Shown here piece after piece: positions 20,544-32,693 of a stretch of 64,000 bases of DNA. The stretch covers positions 124,001-188,000 of the forward strand of contig NZ_NOZR01000004.1 in NCBI RefSeq assembly GCF_002250655.1. The letters run 5' to 3'. The notes under the pieces are model-generated. The model worked only from the letters and a program-made list of their open reading frames with translations. It ran no database searches and was not told the origin of the DNA. Each line of letters begins with the position of its first letter. Positions within the stretch are counted from its first letter, which is position 1. The position numbers and the translations under genes are program-made. Origin of the DNA: Mycolicibacterium sphagni (GTDB lineage Bacteria > Actinomycetota > Actinomycetes > Mycobacteriales > Mycobacteriaceae).

Positions 20544-23522
20544 GTGCGACGGCTAGCCGATTTTGTGGTGCGGTGGCCTTGGGCGGTGATTGGGCTCTGG
20601 GTCGCGTTGGCGGTGGCGCTACCGCTGACGCTTCCGAGCCTGAACGATATGGCCGAGAAGCATCCACTGGTCACGTTGCCGGGGGACGCTCCGTCGAGCG
20701 TGGCGGCCCGGCAGATGACCGAAGCGTTCAAGGAACCCGGCGGCGACGACCTGCTATTGGTGGTCCTGACCGACGAGCGTGGACTCAGTCCTTCGCACGA
20801 AGCGACCTACCGCAAGCTCGTGGGCGCTCTGCGTGAAGACCAGCACGACGTCGTGATGCTGCAGGATTTCGTCGAAACTCCCGCTCTGCGTTCATTTTTG
20901 ACGAGCAAAGACAATAAGTCCTGGGTGGTGCCGGTTGGGCTGGTGGGCGCGTTGGGCACCCCGGAGTCGTATGCCGCCTACAACCGGGTGGCCAATATTG
21001 TCAGGCAGAGCACCGCGGGCAGCCCCTTGGAAGTGCACCTGACGGGGCCGGCGGCCACCGTCGCCGACCTCACCATCGCCGGTCAAAAGGACCGGCTGCC
21101 AATCGAAATCGCGATCGCGGTGCTTGTTCTGGCCGTATTGCTTGTGGTGTATCGCAATCCGATCACCATGCTGCTGCCGTTGGTCGGGATCGGGTCGTCT
21201 TTGGTGATCGCTCAGTCGGTGGTCGCAGGATTGTCCCAACTGACCGGTCTGGGTGTGTCAAACCAGGCGATCATCCTGCTGAGCGCGATAATCGCTGGTG
21301 CCGGAACGGATTACGCGGTCTTCCTGATCAGCCGTTATCACGACTATGTGCGGCGCGGTGAGAGCTCCGACGACGCAGTACGGCACGCGTTGGGCTCGGT
21401 GGGCAAGGTGATCACCGCATCGGCTGCCACCATCGGAATCACCTTCCTGGGCATCAGCTTCGCCAAGATGGGTGTTTTCTCCACCGTCGGCGTGTCATCG
21501 GCGATCGGGGTCGGGGTGGCCTACCTGGCCGCTCTCACGCTGTTGCCGGCCATCATCGCGCTGGTCGGCCCACGGGGCTGGATTACGCCTCGGCGTGAAC
21601 TGACCGCACGGTGGTGGCGACGGTCGGGGATCCGCATCGTGCGCAGGCCGCGACTGCACCTGGTGGCCAGCGTGCTGATCCTGATCCTGCTGGCCAGTTG
21701 CGTGGGGCTGGCGCGATACAACTACGACGATCGCAAGGCGGTGTCCCCAGCGGACCCGAGCTCAGTGGGCTACACCGCGCTGGAACGCCATTTCGACCTC
21801 AACCAATCCATCCCGTCCTACGTGCTCGTCCGCTCACCCCGCGACCTGCGGAATCCGCAGGCCCTCGCGGACCTGGAGCAGATGGCCGGGCGGATCAGCC
21901 AGCTGCCGAATATCTCGATGGTCAGCGGCATCACCCGGCCGCTCGGGGAGGTACCGAAAGAGTTCCGGGCTACGTATCAGGCCGGCCTGGTCGGAGACCG
22001 TCTGGGCACCGGTTCGGCGATGATCGCCGCCAACATGAACGACCTGAACCGGCTGGCCGGCGGCGCCAACACACTCGCGAACAACCTGGGTGACGTGCGG
22101 GGCCAGGTGGGGCAGATCGCAGGCAGCGTGCAGAGTGTGGTCGACGCGTTCACGGCGATCAAGGGCCAATACAGCGGCGACACACTGGTGAAGAACGTCG
22201 AAGTCGCGGCCAAGCTCGTGAACGCTGTCAACCGGCTCGGCAACTCGATGGGCGTGAGCTTCACCGCGGCCAGGGACATGTTCGCCTGGGTGGGGCCGGT
22301 GCTGGTGGCGTTGCACGGAAACGCCGTCTGCGACCTCGATCCCTCCTGCGCCGAGACCCGAGGCCATTTCCAGGCACTCGTCGACGCGCGTAATGACGGC
22401 ACTCTCGACGAGATCAACTCTCTGGCGGGGCAATTGCAGTCGATGCAGGACCGGCAGTCGCTGGACGCGACCCTGCGCCAGCTCAGTGATGCCTTCGGCA
22501 AGCTGCAGAAGGTTATGCACACCATGGGGCTGGACTCGCCCGGTGGCGCGCAGGCAGGCACCAGCAAGCTCCGGCAGGGCGCCGATCGGGCGGCCAGCGG
22601 CAGCCGGGACGTGTCCAACGGTGTGGACGAAGTTGTCGACCAGATCAAGCTGATGCGAACCGGACTCGATCAGGCGGCGGCATTCCTGTTGTCGATGAAG
22701 CAGGGCGCCGCGACGCCGGCGATGGCGGGGTTCAACATTCCGCCTGAGGTTCTCGATCTGCCCGACTTCAAGATGGCCGCCAAGATGTTCATCTCGCCTG
22801 ACGGGCACTCGGTGCGGTATCTGGTGCTCACCAAACTCGACCCGTTCAGCGCTGCGGCCATGGATCAGGTCAATGCCATCAGCGATGCGGCACGAAGTGC
22901 GCAGCCGAATACCAGTCTGTCGGACGCCACGATCTCGATGGGTGGTTATCCCGCCGCGCTGCGCGACACGCGCGACTACTACCAACAGGACATCAGGTTC
23001 ATCATCGCCGTCACCATGATCGTGGTGCTGCTGACGTTGATGCTGCTGCTGCGCGCCGTCATCGCACCGCTGTATCTGGTTGGTTCCGTGGTGCTTTCGT
23101 ACTTCGCCGCTCTCGGAATCGGCGTGCTGGTCTTCCAGTACCTGTTCCACCAACAGCTGCACTGGACGGTGCCCCCGCTGGCGTTCGTCGTGCTGGTCGC
23201 GGTGGGAGCCGACTACAACCTGCTGTTCGCGTCCCGATTGCGCGACGAGTCCTTCGGCGGCACGCGCTACGGCGTCATCCGGACGTTGTCGTCGACCGGG
23301 GGCGTCATCACCGCGGCGGGTCTGATCTTCGCGGCCTCGATGTGGGGGTTGCTCTTCTCCAGCATCGGTACCGTGGTTCAGGGCGGGTTTGTCATCGGTG
23401 CCGGAATCCTGCTGGACACATTCCTGGTCCGGACTGTCACGGTGCCCGCCGTGGCTACCCTGGTCGGAAAGGCGAACTGGTGGCCGTCACGACTGAAGTC
23501 GCAGGGGAGCGTTAAGGCATGA
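20544..23522 (+). CDS. mmpL10: RND transporter MmpL10 (TPP precursor export)
   Basis: A 992-residue RND-superfamily lipid transporter with the MmpL plan: TM1 near the N-terminus, a periplasmic domain, TM2-6, a second large periplasmic domain (about residues 380-760), then TM7-12. The proton-relay Asp-Tyr pairs are visible in [17 protein letters not shown] (TM4) and [16 protein letters not shown] (TM10). It starts with GTG at 20544 after GGTGAGG. Its stop overlaps the start of the next gene by 4 bp (ATGA), so the two are translationally coupled. The expected substrate is the acyltrehalose precursor of trehalose polyphleates, by locus context. Confidence 0.93.
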   Translation: MRRLADFVVRWPWAVIGLWVALAVALPLTLPSLNDMAEKHPLVTLPGDAPSSVAARQMTEAFKEPGGDDLLLVVLTDERGLSPSHEATYRKLVGALREDQHDVVMLQDFVETPALRSFLTSKDNKSWVVPVGLVGALGTPESYAAYNRVANIVRQSTAGSPLEVHLTGPAATVADLTIAGQKDRLPIEIAIAVLVLAVLLVVYRNPITMLLPLVGIGSSLVIAQSVVAGLSQLTGLGVSNQAIILLSAIIAGAGTDYAVFLISRYHDYVRRGESSDDAVRHALGSVGKVITASAATIGITFLGISFAKMGVFSTVGVSSAIGVGVAYLAALTLLPAIIALVGPRGWITPRRELTARWWRRSGIRIVRRPRLHLVASVLILILLASCVGLARYNYDDRKAVSPADPSSVGYTALERHFDLNQSIPSYVLVRSPRDLRNPQALADLEQMAGRISQLPNISMVSGITRPLGEVPKEFRATYQAGLVGDRLGTGSAMIAANMNDLNRLAGGANTLANNLGDVRGQVGQIAGSVQSVVDAFTAIKGQYSGDTLVKNVEVAAKLVNAVNRLGNSMGVSFTAARDMFAWVGPVLVALHGNAVCDLDPSCAETRGHFQALVDARNDGTLDEINSLAGQLQSMQDRQSLDATLRQLSDAFGKLQKVMHTMGLDSPGGAQAGTSKLRQGADRAASGSRDVSNGVDEVVDQIKLMRTGLDQAAAFLLSMKQGAATPAMAGFNIPPEVLDLPDFKMAAKMFISPDGHSVRYLVLTKLDPFSAAAMDQVNAISDAARSAQPNTSLSDATISMGGYPAALRDTRDYYQQDIRFIIAVTMIVVLLTLMLLLRAVIAPLYLVGSVVLSYFAALGIGVLVFQYLFHQQLHWTVPPLAFVVLVAVGADYNLLFASRLRDESFGGTRYGVIRTLSSTGGVITAAGLIFAASMWGLLFSSIGTVVQGGFVIGAGILLDTFLVRTVTVPAVATLVGKANWWPSRLKSQGSVKA

Positions 23523-24634
23523 AGAAGCTACTCGCCACGGCGACCACGCTGTTGACCCTGTGCGCCACCGGCGGAATCGCAGCCGCCGATCAGCCACCAC
23601 CGAGCCAGCCGAACAACGACGGCCCCCCGATCGGTACGCCCGGCCGCGGATATGCCCTGGGCGGCGCCCACGTCCTCGGCATCCCCTATGACGAGTACAT
23701 CCGCCGCACCGGTGCGGACTGGTTCCCCGGCCTTGACCGGCAGATCGTCGACTACCCCGCCGGACAGGTCCAGGGCCACACGTTGGAGCGCCTGTTCCCC
23801 GGCATCGGCAAGCTGGACGACGACTTCCCGGGCCTGGGTATCGACGGCCCGAGTATCGGCGAGTCGGTGGACGTCGGCGAAGGCAACGTCCTTCGGGCGA
23901 TCCAGGACGGCGGGCCCGGAACCGCGATCGGACTGTCCGAGGGTGCGATGGTGCTCAACGCCGTGCAGAACCGGCTCGCCAGCGATCCGAACGCGCCGCC
24001 GCCAAACCAGTTGTCCTTCGCCACCTATGGTGATCCGATCTCACCCCACGCGTTCGGCGCGGGCTTCCTCGCCCAGAACTTCCCGGTGGGCAGCACCGTG
24101 CCGGCCCTCGACTACACGATCCCGCCTCCGGTAGACAGCCAGTACGACTCCTACCGCTTCGTCTCGGCGTACGACAGCATCGCGGATTGGCCGGACCGGC
24201 AGGACAATTGGATGTCGGTGGCCAACGCGGTCGTGGGACTGGCGACGGGACATACCGCCGTGGCGTTCACCAACCCGAGCATGGTTCCGCCCCAGAACAT
24301 CGCGACGACCGTGAACTCCAGGGGCGCCAAGATCACCACGTACATGGTCCCCGAACAGCACCTGCCACTGGTGTTGCCGTTCAAGTATCTCGGCGTGGAC
24401 GAGGCGACGCTCAACAAGTTGGATGCGGTGCTGAAACCCTCAGTGGACGCAGGCTATTCGCGTAACGACGATCCGCTGACCGCGCCGATCGAAGTGGACC
24501 CTGTGCACGGCTACGACCCCGCCGCTGTCACCGCGCCGGCCACCCAGGCCGCATTCGGCGGTGGCACGGATCCAGTTTCGCAACTGATGGCCGGCTTGCA
24601 GTACGTAGTGGATCACGGTCCAAGCACCCACTAG
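23519..24634 (+). CDS. pe: Secreted PE-PPE-domain acyltransferase (TPP 'pe' gene)
   Basis: A 371-residue secreted alpha/beta hydrolase-fold protein. Residues 1 to about 23 are a clear signal peptide ([23 protein letters not shown]). The mature protein matches the PE-PPE C-terminal domain family, with the nucleophile elbow GLSEG in [12 protein letters not shown] and a C-terminal His in [12 protein letters not shown] as possible triad member. It has no N-terminal PE helix pair despite the traditional gene name. In TPP producers this protein is reported to act outside the cytoplasmic membrane, moving acyl groups between acyltrehaloses to give the final product. It overlaps mmpL10 by 4 bp, and its TAG overlaps the convergent Gap-like stop within a shared CTAG. 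Confidence 0.85.
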   Translation: MKKLLATATTLLTLCATGGIAAADQPPPSQPNNDGPPIGTPGRGYALGGAHVLGIPYDEYIRRTGADWFPGLDRQIVDYPAGQVQGHTLERLFPGIGKLDDDFPGLGIDGPSIGESVDVGEGNVLRAIQDGGPGTAIGLSEGAMVLNAVQNRLASDPNAPPPNQLSFATYGDPISPHAFGAGFLAQNFPVGSTVPALDYTIPPPVDSQYDSYRFVSAYDSIADWPDRQDNWMSVANAVVGLATGHTAVAFTNPSMVPPQNIATTVNSRGAKITTYMVPEQHLPLVLPFKYLGVDEATLNKLDAVLKPSVDAGYSRNDDPLTAPIEVDPVHGYDPAAVTAPATQAAFGGGTDPVSQLMAGLQYVVDHGPSTH

Positions 24635-25266
24635 ACGCCAAGCAGACCCGCGCAGAGCAGCACGACGCCGACGACGGCCAGTAGCACCGCGACCTCGCGC
24701 CGGCGCCGCGCCCTGACCCAGCGGTGCAGGGCGGTCATCGCCGCGTGTGTGCGTTGCGGGGCAACCAGATAGGCCAGAAGCGGGATCTCCACGAGTGCGA
24801 AAGCCACCACGTTGAAGCTCACCAGCGCCCCGAATCGGACGGCGGGGGCGTTGGTGCCCGCCGCGATCACTGCCAACGCCGCCAGGTAGTCGATGGACGG
24901 CAGCGCGATACCGAGACCAGCCACACCGGCGACCCACAGTGACTGGCCGTCGAGCAGCCGGGTCAGCCAGGCGGGCGGTGTCCGCTCGCGTCCCTTGGTG
25001 ATGGCCAGGAGCCCCGCCGCCAGCAGGGCCAGCACTCCGATCACGATCTGCACCCTGGGCAGCGTGAAATGAGCCGACGCGGGAATGCGGGACTCGAGCG
25101 CGAACAACACCACCACACCGACGGTCAGGCCCATCAGGAAGCCGCCACAGAGGAAGGCGGTCAGCTGAAGATGGGGGCGGGGACGATTCAGCATCAGTAC
25201 GGACATCCCGATACGAAAAGGTTCCAGACTGACTGCGGCAGCCATCACCAGGAGGGTGAACCACAT
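24631..25266 (-). CDS. Gap-like integral membrane protein (GPL/TPP addressing family)
   Basis: A polytopic membrane protein of 211 residues with about six predicted TM segments. Examples are [19 protein letters not shown], the [21 protein letters not shown] block, and the C-terminal [20 protein letters not shown]. It belongs by appearance to the Gap/SfLAP group, small membrane proteins needed for surface delivery of glycopeptidolipids, and a gap-like gene is part of the known TPP locus. The chosen start is the ATG at 25264-25266, 11 bp after the fadD23 stop; a 20-residue upstream extension would run into fadD23. Its mechanism is unknown; it may help transport or position the lipid with MmpL10. 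Confidence 0.8.
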   Translation of the reverse strand: MWFTLLVMAAAVSLEPFRIGMSVLMLNRPRPHLQLTAFLCGGFLMGLTVGVVVLFALESRIPASAHFTLPRVQIVIGVLALLAAGLLAITKGRERTPPAWLTRLLDGQSLWVAGVAGLGIALPSIDYLAALAVIAAGTNAPAVRFGALVSFNVVAFALVEIPLLAYLVAPQRTHAAMTALHRWVRARRRREVAVLLAVVGVVLLCAGLLGV

Positions 25267-25277
25267 CGGCTGATCAG

Positions 25278-27576
<2,299 letters not shown>

Positions 27577-27592
27577 GATCCCGCTGCGCGGG

Positions 27593-27748
27593 TCAGGGCC
27601 GCTCGCCGAGTTCTTCGCGATAGGCGGCGATGCGCTGCTCGATCTCGGCCGCGTCGTCGGGCCGGCCCTGCTTGCGAGCCAGTTCGGCGCGGGCGGACAG
27701 CTCGCGGATCGCCGTGCGAATGTCGTTGACGCTATGGACGCTACCCAT
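27593..27748 (-). CDS. Small charged helical protein, 51 aa
   Basis: An ATG at 27746-27748 opens a 51-residue frame (MGSVHSVNDIRTAIRELSAR... ending EELGERP) that stops with TGA at 27593-27595. The composition (alternating Ala/Glu/Arg/Leu) predicts a single amphipathic or coiled-coil helix, with no signal peptide or TM segment. It lies between the flavin reductase and sdhB, same strand as sdhB, but is separated from it by a hairpin. I do not recognise a family. Codon use and good GC3 support real coding. Function unknown. Confidence 0.6.
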   Translation of the reverse strand: MGSVHSVNDIRTAIRELSARAELARKQGRPDDAAEIEQRIAAYREELGERP

Positions 27749-27783
27749 GGCTGGAGGCTACCCAGCGGGGCGCCAATACGATC

Positions 27784-27819
27784 GGGCCGCGAGAAATCCC
27801 TGGGGAAATGTCGCGGCCC
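27784..27819 (-). terminator. Hairpin downstream of sdhB
   Basis: GGGCCGCGA (27784-27792) pairs with TCGCGGCCC (27811-27819) around an 18-nt loop that itself holds a small CCC/GGGG pairing. It lies 18 bp after the sdhB stop on the minus strand and probably ends the Sdh1 operon. Confidence 0.6.
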
Positions 27820-27837
27820 GCTCGCCGAAGAGCTGAC

Positions 27838-28593
27838 TTACTTGTCGCGCCTGAACAACTTATTGCCGAGCCACACGATCGGGTCGTACTTGGCGTCGGC
27901 CACGCGCTCCTTCATCGGGATCAGCGCGTTGTCGGTGATCTTGATGTGCTCGGGGCAGACCTCGGTGCAGCACTTGGTGATGTTGCAGAAGCCGAGGCCG
28001 TTCTCTTCCTGGGCCATGTTGCGACGGTCCAGCGTGTCCAGCGGGTGCATCGACAGTTCGGCCTGCCGCATCAGATAACGCGGGCCGGCGAAGGACTTCT
28101 TGTTCTCCTCATGGTCACGGTTGACGTGGCACACGTTCTGGCACAGGAAGCACTCGATGCACTTGCGGAATTCCTGGCTGCGGTTCACGTCCTCCTGCTG
28201 CATGCGGTATTCGCCGGGCTGCAGGTCCTTCGGGGGAGTGAACGACGGGATCTCCCGCGCCTTCTCGTAGTTGAAGGAGACGTCGGTGACCAGGTCGCGC
28301 ATCACGGGGAACGTCCGCAGCGGGGTGATCGTCACGACCTCGTCCTCGCCGAACGTCGACATCCGGGTCATACACATCAACCGTGGCCGGCCGTTGATCT
28401 CGGCGGAACACGAACCGCACTTGCCGGCCTTGCAGTTCCAGCGCACCGCCAGGTCGCCGGCCTGCGTGGCCTGGAGCCGGTGGACGATGTCGAGCACCAC
28501 CTCGCCGTCGTTGACCTCGACGGTGTAGTCCTGCAGGTCGCCGCCGGCTTCGTCGCCGCGCCAAACCCGCAGTTTCGCGTCGTAAGCAGCCAT
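27838..28593 (-). CDS. sdhB: Succinate dehydrogenase iron-sulfur subunit (Sdh1)
   Basis: Electron-transfer subunit of succinate dehydrogenase 1, 251 residues, passing electrons from the flavoprotein to the membrane subunit. The 2Fe-2S ligands are in CKAGKCGSCSAEINGRPRLMC. The second and third clusters are ligated by CIECFLCQNVCH and CNITKCCTEVCPEHI. It follows sdhA with a 2-bp gap. Orthologous to Rv0247c by sequence and order. It is located on the cytoplasmic face of the membrane. Confidence 0.95.
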   Translation of the reverse strand: MAAYDAKLRVWRGDEAGGDLQDYTVEVNDGEVVLDIVHRLQATQAGDLAVRWNCKAGKCGSCSAEINGRPRLMCMTRMSTFGEDEVVTITPLRTFPVMRDLVTDVSFNYEKAREIPSFTPPKDLQPGEYRMQQEDVNRSQEFRKCIECFLCQNVCHVNRDHEENKKSFAGPRYLMRQAELSMHPLDTLDRRNMAQEENGLGFCNITKCCTEVCPEHIKITDNALIPMKERVADAKYDPIVWLGNKLFRRDK

Positions 28594-28595
28594 TT

Positions 28596-30524
28596 TCAGC
28601 CCTTCCGCTCAGGGTGCTCGGCCAGTTGGTCTTCGGTGTAGTACTTCTCGAGTTCGGACAGCTCGAACGTGGCCAGCAGATCGGGCCGCATCACAGGCTG
28701 CTGCTCAGGCGTGACCGTCACGTTGGGCACGACCGCCCCGGCATCGCCGGGTGCCACCCGGCAGACCAGCAGCTTGTTGCGCCAGTGGGCGTCCATCTTG
28801 GGAAAGTCGTCGCGAGTGTGTCCGCCACGGCTTTCCGTGCGCTGCAGCGCGGCCTTGGCCACACACTCGCTGACCAGCAGCATGTTGCGCATGTCGATCG
28901 CCAGGTGCCAGCCGGGGTTGAAGAGCCGTCCACCCTCGACGACGACGTTGGCGTAGCGCGCCTTCAGCTCGTCGATCTTGGCGAGCGCCTCTTCGAGTTC
29001 ACCCTCCTTGCGGATGATGCCCGCCAGGTCGTTCATCGACTGCTGGAGCTCGGCGTGCAGGGTGTAAGGGTTCTCGGGGTTGGCCTTCGGCTCGAACGGC
29101 GACAGCGCCAGCTTGGTGGCCTCGTCGATCGCCGCGTCCGTCACCGTCGGGCGGGCGGACAGGGCCCGCACGTAGTCGGCCGCACCGAGTCCGGCGCGCC
29201 GGCCGAACACCAGCAGGTCGGACAGCGAGTTGCCGCCGAGCCGGTTCGAGCCGTGCATACCGCCCGAACACTCGCCCGCGGCGAACAGGCCGGGTGTCGC
29301 GCCGGCGCCGGTGTCGGGATCGACCTCGATGCCGCCCATCACGTAGTGACAGGTCGGACCGACTTCCATCATGTCCTTGGTGATGTCGACCTCGGCCAGC
29401 TCGATGAACTGGTGATACATCGACGGCAGGCGCCGCTTGATCTCCTCGGCGGGCATGCGGGAGGCGATGTCGAGGTAGACGCCCCCGTGCGGGGTGCCGC
29501 GGCCGGCCTTGACCTCGTCGTTGATGGCACGGGCGACCTCGTCGCGGGGCAGCAGGTCAGGGGTGCGGCGCGCGGAGTCGTTGTCCTTGAGCCACTGATC
29601 GGCTTCTTCTTCGGTCTCGGCGTACTGCCCCTTGAACACGTCGGGGATGTAGTCGAACATGAACCGTTTGCCGTCGGAGTTCTTCAGCACGCCGCCGTCA
29701 CCGCGGACGCCCTCGGTGACCAGAATGCCCTTCACCGACAGCGGCCAGACCATGCCGGTCGGGTGGAACTGGATGAACTCCATGTTGATCAGGCCGGACC
29801 CCGCGCGCAGGGCCAGCGCGTGCCCGTCACCGGTGTACTCCCAGGAGTTCGACGACACCTTGAACGACTTGCCGATGCCGCCGGTGGCGAGCACCACGGC
29901 CGGCGTCTCGAACAGGATGAACTTGCCGGTCTCGCGCCAGTACCCGAAGGCGCCGGCGATCCGCCCACCAGTTTCTGGGCCGTCCTTGATCAGATCGGTG
30001 ATCGCGCACTCGTGGAAGACCTTGATCCGGGCCTCGTAGTCGCCGAGTTCCTTCTTGTCCTCCTGCTGCAGCGAGACGATCTTCTGCTGCAGGGTGCGGA
30101 TGATCTCCAGGCCGGTGCGGTCGCCGACGTGCGCCAGCCGCGGGTAGGTGTGCCCACCGAAGTTGCGCTGGCTGATCTTGCCGTCTTTGGTGCGGTCGAA
30201 CAGCGCGCCGTAGGTCTCCAGCTCCCACACCCGGTCGGGGGCTTCCTGAGCATGCAGCTCGGCCATCCGCCAGTTGTTGAGGAACTTGCCGCCGCGCATG
30301 GTGTCACCGAAGTGCACCTGCCAGCTGTCCTTGGTATTGACGTTGCGCATGGCCGCGGCGCAACCGCCCTCGGCCATGACGGTGTGTGCCTTGCCGAACA
30401 GTGACTTCGTCACCACGGCGACCTTCAAACCCCGTTCCCGGGCTTCGATGACCGCTCGTAGGCCCGCGCCGCCGGCACCGATCACTACTACGTCGTAGGA
30501 ATGCCGTTCGACCTCAACCGTCAT
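28596..30524 (-). CDS. sdhA: Succinate dehydrogenase flavoprotein subunit (Sdh1)
   Basis: A 642-residue FAD subunit oxidising succinate to fumarate. The Rossmann motif is GAGGAG (16-21). The probable covalent FAD ligand is His47 in GKAHTVMAEGGCAAA. Catalytic region motifs include HPTGMVWP, TEGVRGDGGVL and GGNSLSDLLVFGRRAG. The ATG at 30524 is preceded by CGAGGA. It is the middle gene of sdhC-sdhA-sdhB and matches Rv0248c. Mycobacteria carry two Sdh enzymes; this is the Rv0247c-0249c type, with one larger membrane subunit. Confidence 0.95.
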   Translation of the reverse strand: MTVEVERHSYDVVVIGAGGAGLRAVIEARERGLKVAVVTKSLFGKAHTVMAEGGCAAAMRNVNTKDSWQVHFGDTMRGGKFLNNWRMAELHAQEAPDRVWELETYGALFDRTKDGKISQRNFGGHTYPRLAHVGDRTGLEIIRTLQQKIVSLQQEDKKELGDYEARIKVFHECAITDLIKDGPETGGRIAGAFGYWRETGKFILFETPAVVLATGGIGKSFKVSSNSWEYTGDGHALALRAGSGLINMEFIQFHPTGMVWPLSVKGILVTEGVRGDGGVLKNSDGKRFMFDYIPDVFKGQYAETEEEADQWLKDNDSARRTPDLLPRDEVARAINDEVKAGRGTPHGGVYLDIASRMPAEEIKRRLPSMYHQFIELAEVDITKDMMEVGPTCHYVMGGIEVDPDTGAGATPGLFAAGECSGGMHGSNRLGGNSLSDLLVFGRRAGLGAADYVRALSARPTVTDAAIDEATKLALSPFEPKANPENPYTLHAELQQSMNDLAGIIRKEGELEEALAKIDELKARYANVVVEGGRLFNPGWHLAIDMRNMLLVSECVAKAALQRTESRGGHTRDDFPKMDAHWRNKLLVCRVAPGDAGAVVPNVTVTPEQQPVMRPDLLATFELSELEKYYTEDQLAEHPERKG

Positions 30525-30561
30525 TAGTCCTCGCTCAAGCTATGGTTGGTGAAAGTTGTTG

Positions 30562-31398
30562 TCAGCCAACGAATCTCAGGTCAGAGATGGCGCCACTGGC
30601 CACCAGCATGACGTAGAAATCGGTCAGCATCAGCGTGCCCAGCGTGATCCAGGCATACAGCTTGTGCCGGGTGTTGAGCTTGCTGACCTGCGTCCAGATC
30701 CAGTACCGCACCGGGTGCTTCGAGAAGTGCTTGAGCCGGCCGCCGGTGACGTGGCGGCAGGAGTGGCAGGAGATCGTGTAGACCCACAGCATCACCACGT
30801 TGCCGACCAGGATGATGTTGCCCAGGCCGAACCCGAAGCCACCGGGGCCGGTCTCGGAGTGGAAGGCGACGATCGCGTCGTAGGTGTTGATCAGCGAAAT
30901 GATGCCGGCGATGTAGAAGAAGTACCGGTGAGTGTTCTGGATGATCAGCGGAAAGCGCGTCTCGCCAGTGTATTTCGCGTGGGGCTCTGCCACTGCGCAG
31001 GCGGTCGGGGACTGCCACACCGAGCGGTAATAGGCGCCGCGGTAGTAATAGCAGGTCAGCCGGAACAGCAGCAGGAACGGCAGCGACAGGAAGGCGTACG
31101 GCAGCAAGGACAGCAGCCCCGACGCGGGCAGGATCTGCGGCCAGAAATCGCTGGCCTCACCGCATGCCTTGCTCAGGCACGGTGAGTAGAACGGCGTGAG
31201 GTAGTGGTACTGCGGAACGAAGAAGTAGTCCCGCTGGAAGGCCCGCACCGTCGCATAGATGACGAACGCGGCGAAACCCAGGTCGGTGACGATGGGTGAC
31301 TTCAGCCAGTTGTCGGTCCGCAGCGTGCGTTGCGGTATCTGGGCACGGCCCGGTGAGAAGACGCCGGTCGCAGGGCGGTTAGCCGCAGGTGCGCTCAT
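30562..31398 (-). CDS. sdhC: Succinate dehydrogenase membrane anchor (Sdh1, single large subunit)
   Basis: A 278-residue membrane anchor with about five TM helices, corresponding to Rv0249c. His residues within helices (for example YTISCHSCRHVTGG) are candidate haem or quinone ligands. A single polypeptide replaces the SdhC/SdhD pair, as in the actinobacterial Sdh1 type. It precedes sdhA by 37 bp. The periplasmic stretch between TM1 and TM2 contains the Cys in FYSPCLSKACGEAS. Quinone-site details cannot be decided from sequence alone. Confidence 0.92.
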   Translation of the reverse strand: MSAPAANRPATGVFSPGRAQIPQRTLRTDNWLKSPIVTDLGFAAFVIYATVRAFQRDYFFVPQYHYLTPFYSPCLSKACGEASDFWPQILPASGLLSLLPYAFLSLPFLLLFRLTCYYYRGAYYRSVWQSPTACAVAEPHAKYTGETRFPLIIQNTHRYFFYIAGIISLINTYDAIVAFHSETGPGGFGFGLGNIILVGNVVMLWVYTISCHSCRHVTGGRLKHFSKHPVRYWIWTQVSKLNTRHKLYAWITLGTLMLTDFYVMLVASGAISDLRFVG

Positions 31399-31467
31399 CT
31401 ACTGTGATCCCCTTCGCAGAAACTCTTCGGAGGGTACCCAGATCACGGCACCCCGGTTAAATCGGGG

Positions 31468-31764
31468 TCAGCGGCGATTATGGCCGCCAACACCTTCGTC
31501 ATCGACGTCTCGCCAGAAGGCGGTGTCGTATGGAGTGTCGGGAATTCCGATCTTCTCCGCGGAGACCACCGCCGTTTGCTGGGTTAGGGCAAGCTCATTC
31601 GCGTCGATATCAAGAAGTTCCACGTCATTGAGGATGCGTTCGGCGTCGTTGACGATTCGGCGCATTGCCGGACTGTCGCCGTAACGTGTCTTCAAAGAGG
31701 TGACGCAGCGCCGTAATCCGCCAATCAGATGGTGAAGTTCGGCCAATTCTGTAGTGGTGGACAA
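31468..31764 (-). CDS. Conserved 98-aa protein, Rv0250c-like
   Basis: A 98-residue soluble protein of unknown function, with a helical N-terminal half (HHLIGGLRRCVTSLKTRYG) and an acidic C-terminus ending in DVDDEGVGGHNRR. It starts with TTG at 31762-31764, preceded by a textbook AAGGAGG with 5-nt spacing. It is the first gene before sdhC (69-bp gap), as Rv0250c is in M. tuberculosis, which suggests co-transcription and a role in expression or assembly of Sdh1. That role is inferred only from position. Confidence 0.85.
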   Translation of the reverse strand: MSTTTELAELHHLIGGLRRCVTSLKTRYGDSPAMRRIVNDAERILNDVELLDIDANELALTQQTAVVSAEKIGIPDTPYDTAFWRDVDDEGVGGHNRR

Positions 31765-31836
31765 CGGGACCTCCTTGGGCTGAAGGTGTCATGGATCACA
31801 GTACGACAATCGATGCTAGCCACATTTGGAACTCAA

Positions 31837-31852
31837 CGTGAGACAGGTCACG
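31837..31852. promoter_or_regulatory. CRP-like site upstream of the Rv0250c-sdh1 operon
   Basis: CGTGAGACAGGTCACG contains perfect GTGA-N6-TCAC half-sites, the mycobacterial Crp (Rv3676-type) consensus core. It lies 73 bp upstream of the TTG of the Rv0250c-like gene and 80 bp upstream of the divergent PEP mutase-like gene. Control of respiration genes by cAMP-Crp would be plausible. Confidence 0.55.
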
Positions 31853-31931
31853 TCGGGAATGGCGAGTCGACAGTCGTGTTGCACCGCCAGGAGAACGGTT
31901 CGACGACGAGGAATGAAGAGAGGTGACTCCG

Positions 31932-32693
31932 GTGCCCAGTCAGAACAGTCTTGCCGAACGTGCGGAGGCGTTGTTGGCCTTGCATCAGCCGGGCAATCCG
32001 GTGGTGCTCCCGACGGTCTGGGACGCCTGGTCGGCGACGCTGGCGGTGGAGGCCGGGTTTGTGGCCCTCACCGTCGGCAGCCATCCGCTGGCCGACTCCG
32101 TCGGCAAGCCCGACGGTGAAGGCATGAGTTTCGACGACGTCGTCGCCCGCGTAGCGCAGATCACCGCCGCGGTGGACGCACCGGTGTCGGTGGACATCGA
32201 ATCGGGCTACGCACAGCCCGCTGAGCGGCTCATCGAGGGGTTGCTGGGCGCCGGTGCGGTCGGGCTGAACATCGAGGACACCGTGCACAGCGAGGGCAAG
32301 CGGCTGCGCTCGTCCAGCGAGCACGCCGAGCTGGTCGGGGCATTGCGCGCAGCGGCCGACAGTGCGGGCGTCCATGTGGTCGTCAACGCCCGTACCGATC
32401 TGTTCCTGCGCAACGACGGTGACGACGCCGACCGAGTGGACCGGGCGATCGCTCGCCTCACCGAGGCCGCACAGGCGGGCGCGGATGTGCTCTATCCGGT
32501 GGGCCGGCACGAGCCGGACACGTTGCGCCGCTTGGCTACTGAGCTACCGCTGCCGATCAACGCGATCGCGATCCCGGAGTCCGACGACCTCGCGTCGTTC
32601 GGGCCGCTCGGCGTGGCTCGGATCAGTTTCGGGCCGTTCTGGCAGCGCGCGCTGGCGTTGCGCGCCAACGAGATTCTGGCTCGCTGGCGCTAG
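31932..32693 (+). CDS. Isocitrate lyase/PEP mutase family enzyme (Rv1998c-like)
   Basis: A 253-residue TIM-barrel enzyme of the isocitrate lyase/phosphoenolpyruvate mutase superfamily. Diagnostic elements are VDIESGYA (metal-binding Asp/Glu), GLNIEDT and VNARTDLFL. The length is that of the small, single-domain group, not true isocitrate lyase; oxaloacetate decarboxylase- or carboxyphosphonoenolpyruvate mutase-like activity is possible, substrate unknown. The GTG at 31932 is favoured, with AGAGAGG 8 nt upstream; another GTG three codons earlier overlaps that ribosome site. It resembles Rv1998c. It converges with the mmpL gene, overlapping it by 4 bp. Confidence 0.82.
   Translation: MPSQNSLAERAEALLALHQPGNPVVLPTVWDAWSATLAVEAGFVALTVGSHPLADSVGKPDGEGMSFDDVVARVAQITAAVDAPVSVDIESGYAQPAERLIEGLLGAGAVGLNIEDTVHSEGKRLRSSSEHAELVGALRAAADSAGVHVVVNARTDLFLRNDGDDADRVDRAIARLTEAAQAGADVLYPVGRHEPDTLRRLATELPLPINAIAIPESDDLASFGPLGVARISFGPFWQRALALRANEILARWR

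Noticed and set aside
23519..24634. PE-family protein in the strict sense
   Set aside because: There is no N-terminal PE helix pair; only the PE-PPE alpha/beta-hydrolase domain and a signal peptide are present. The name follows the TPP literature.
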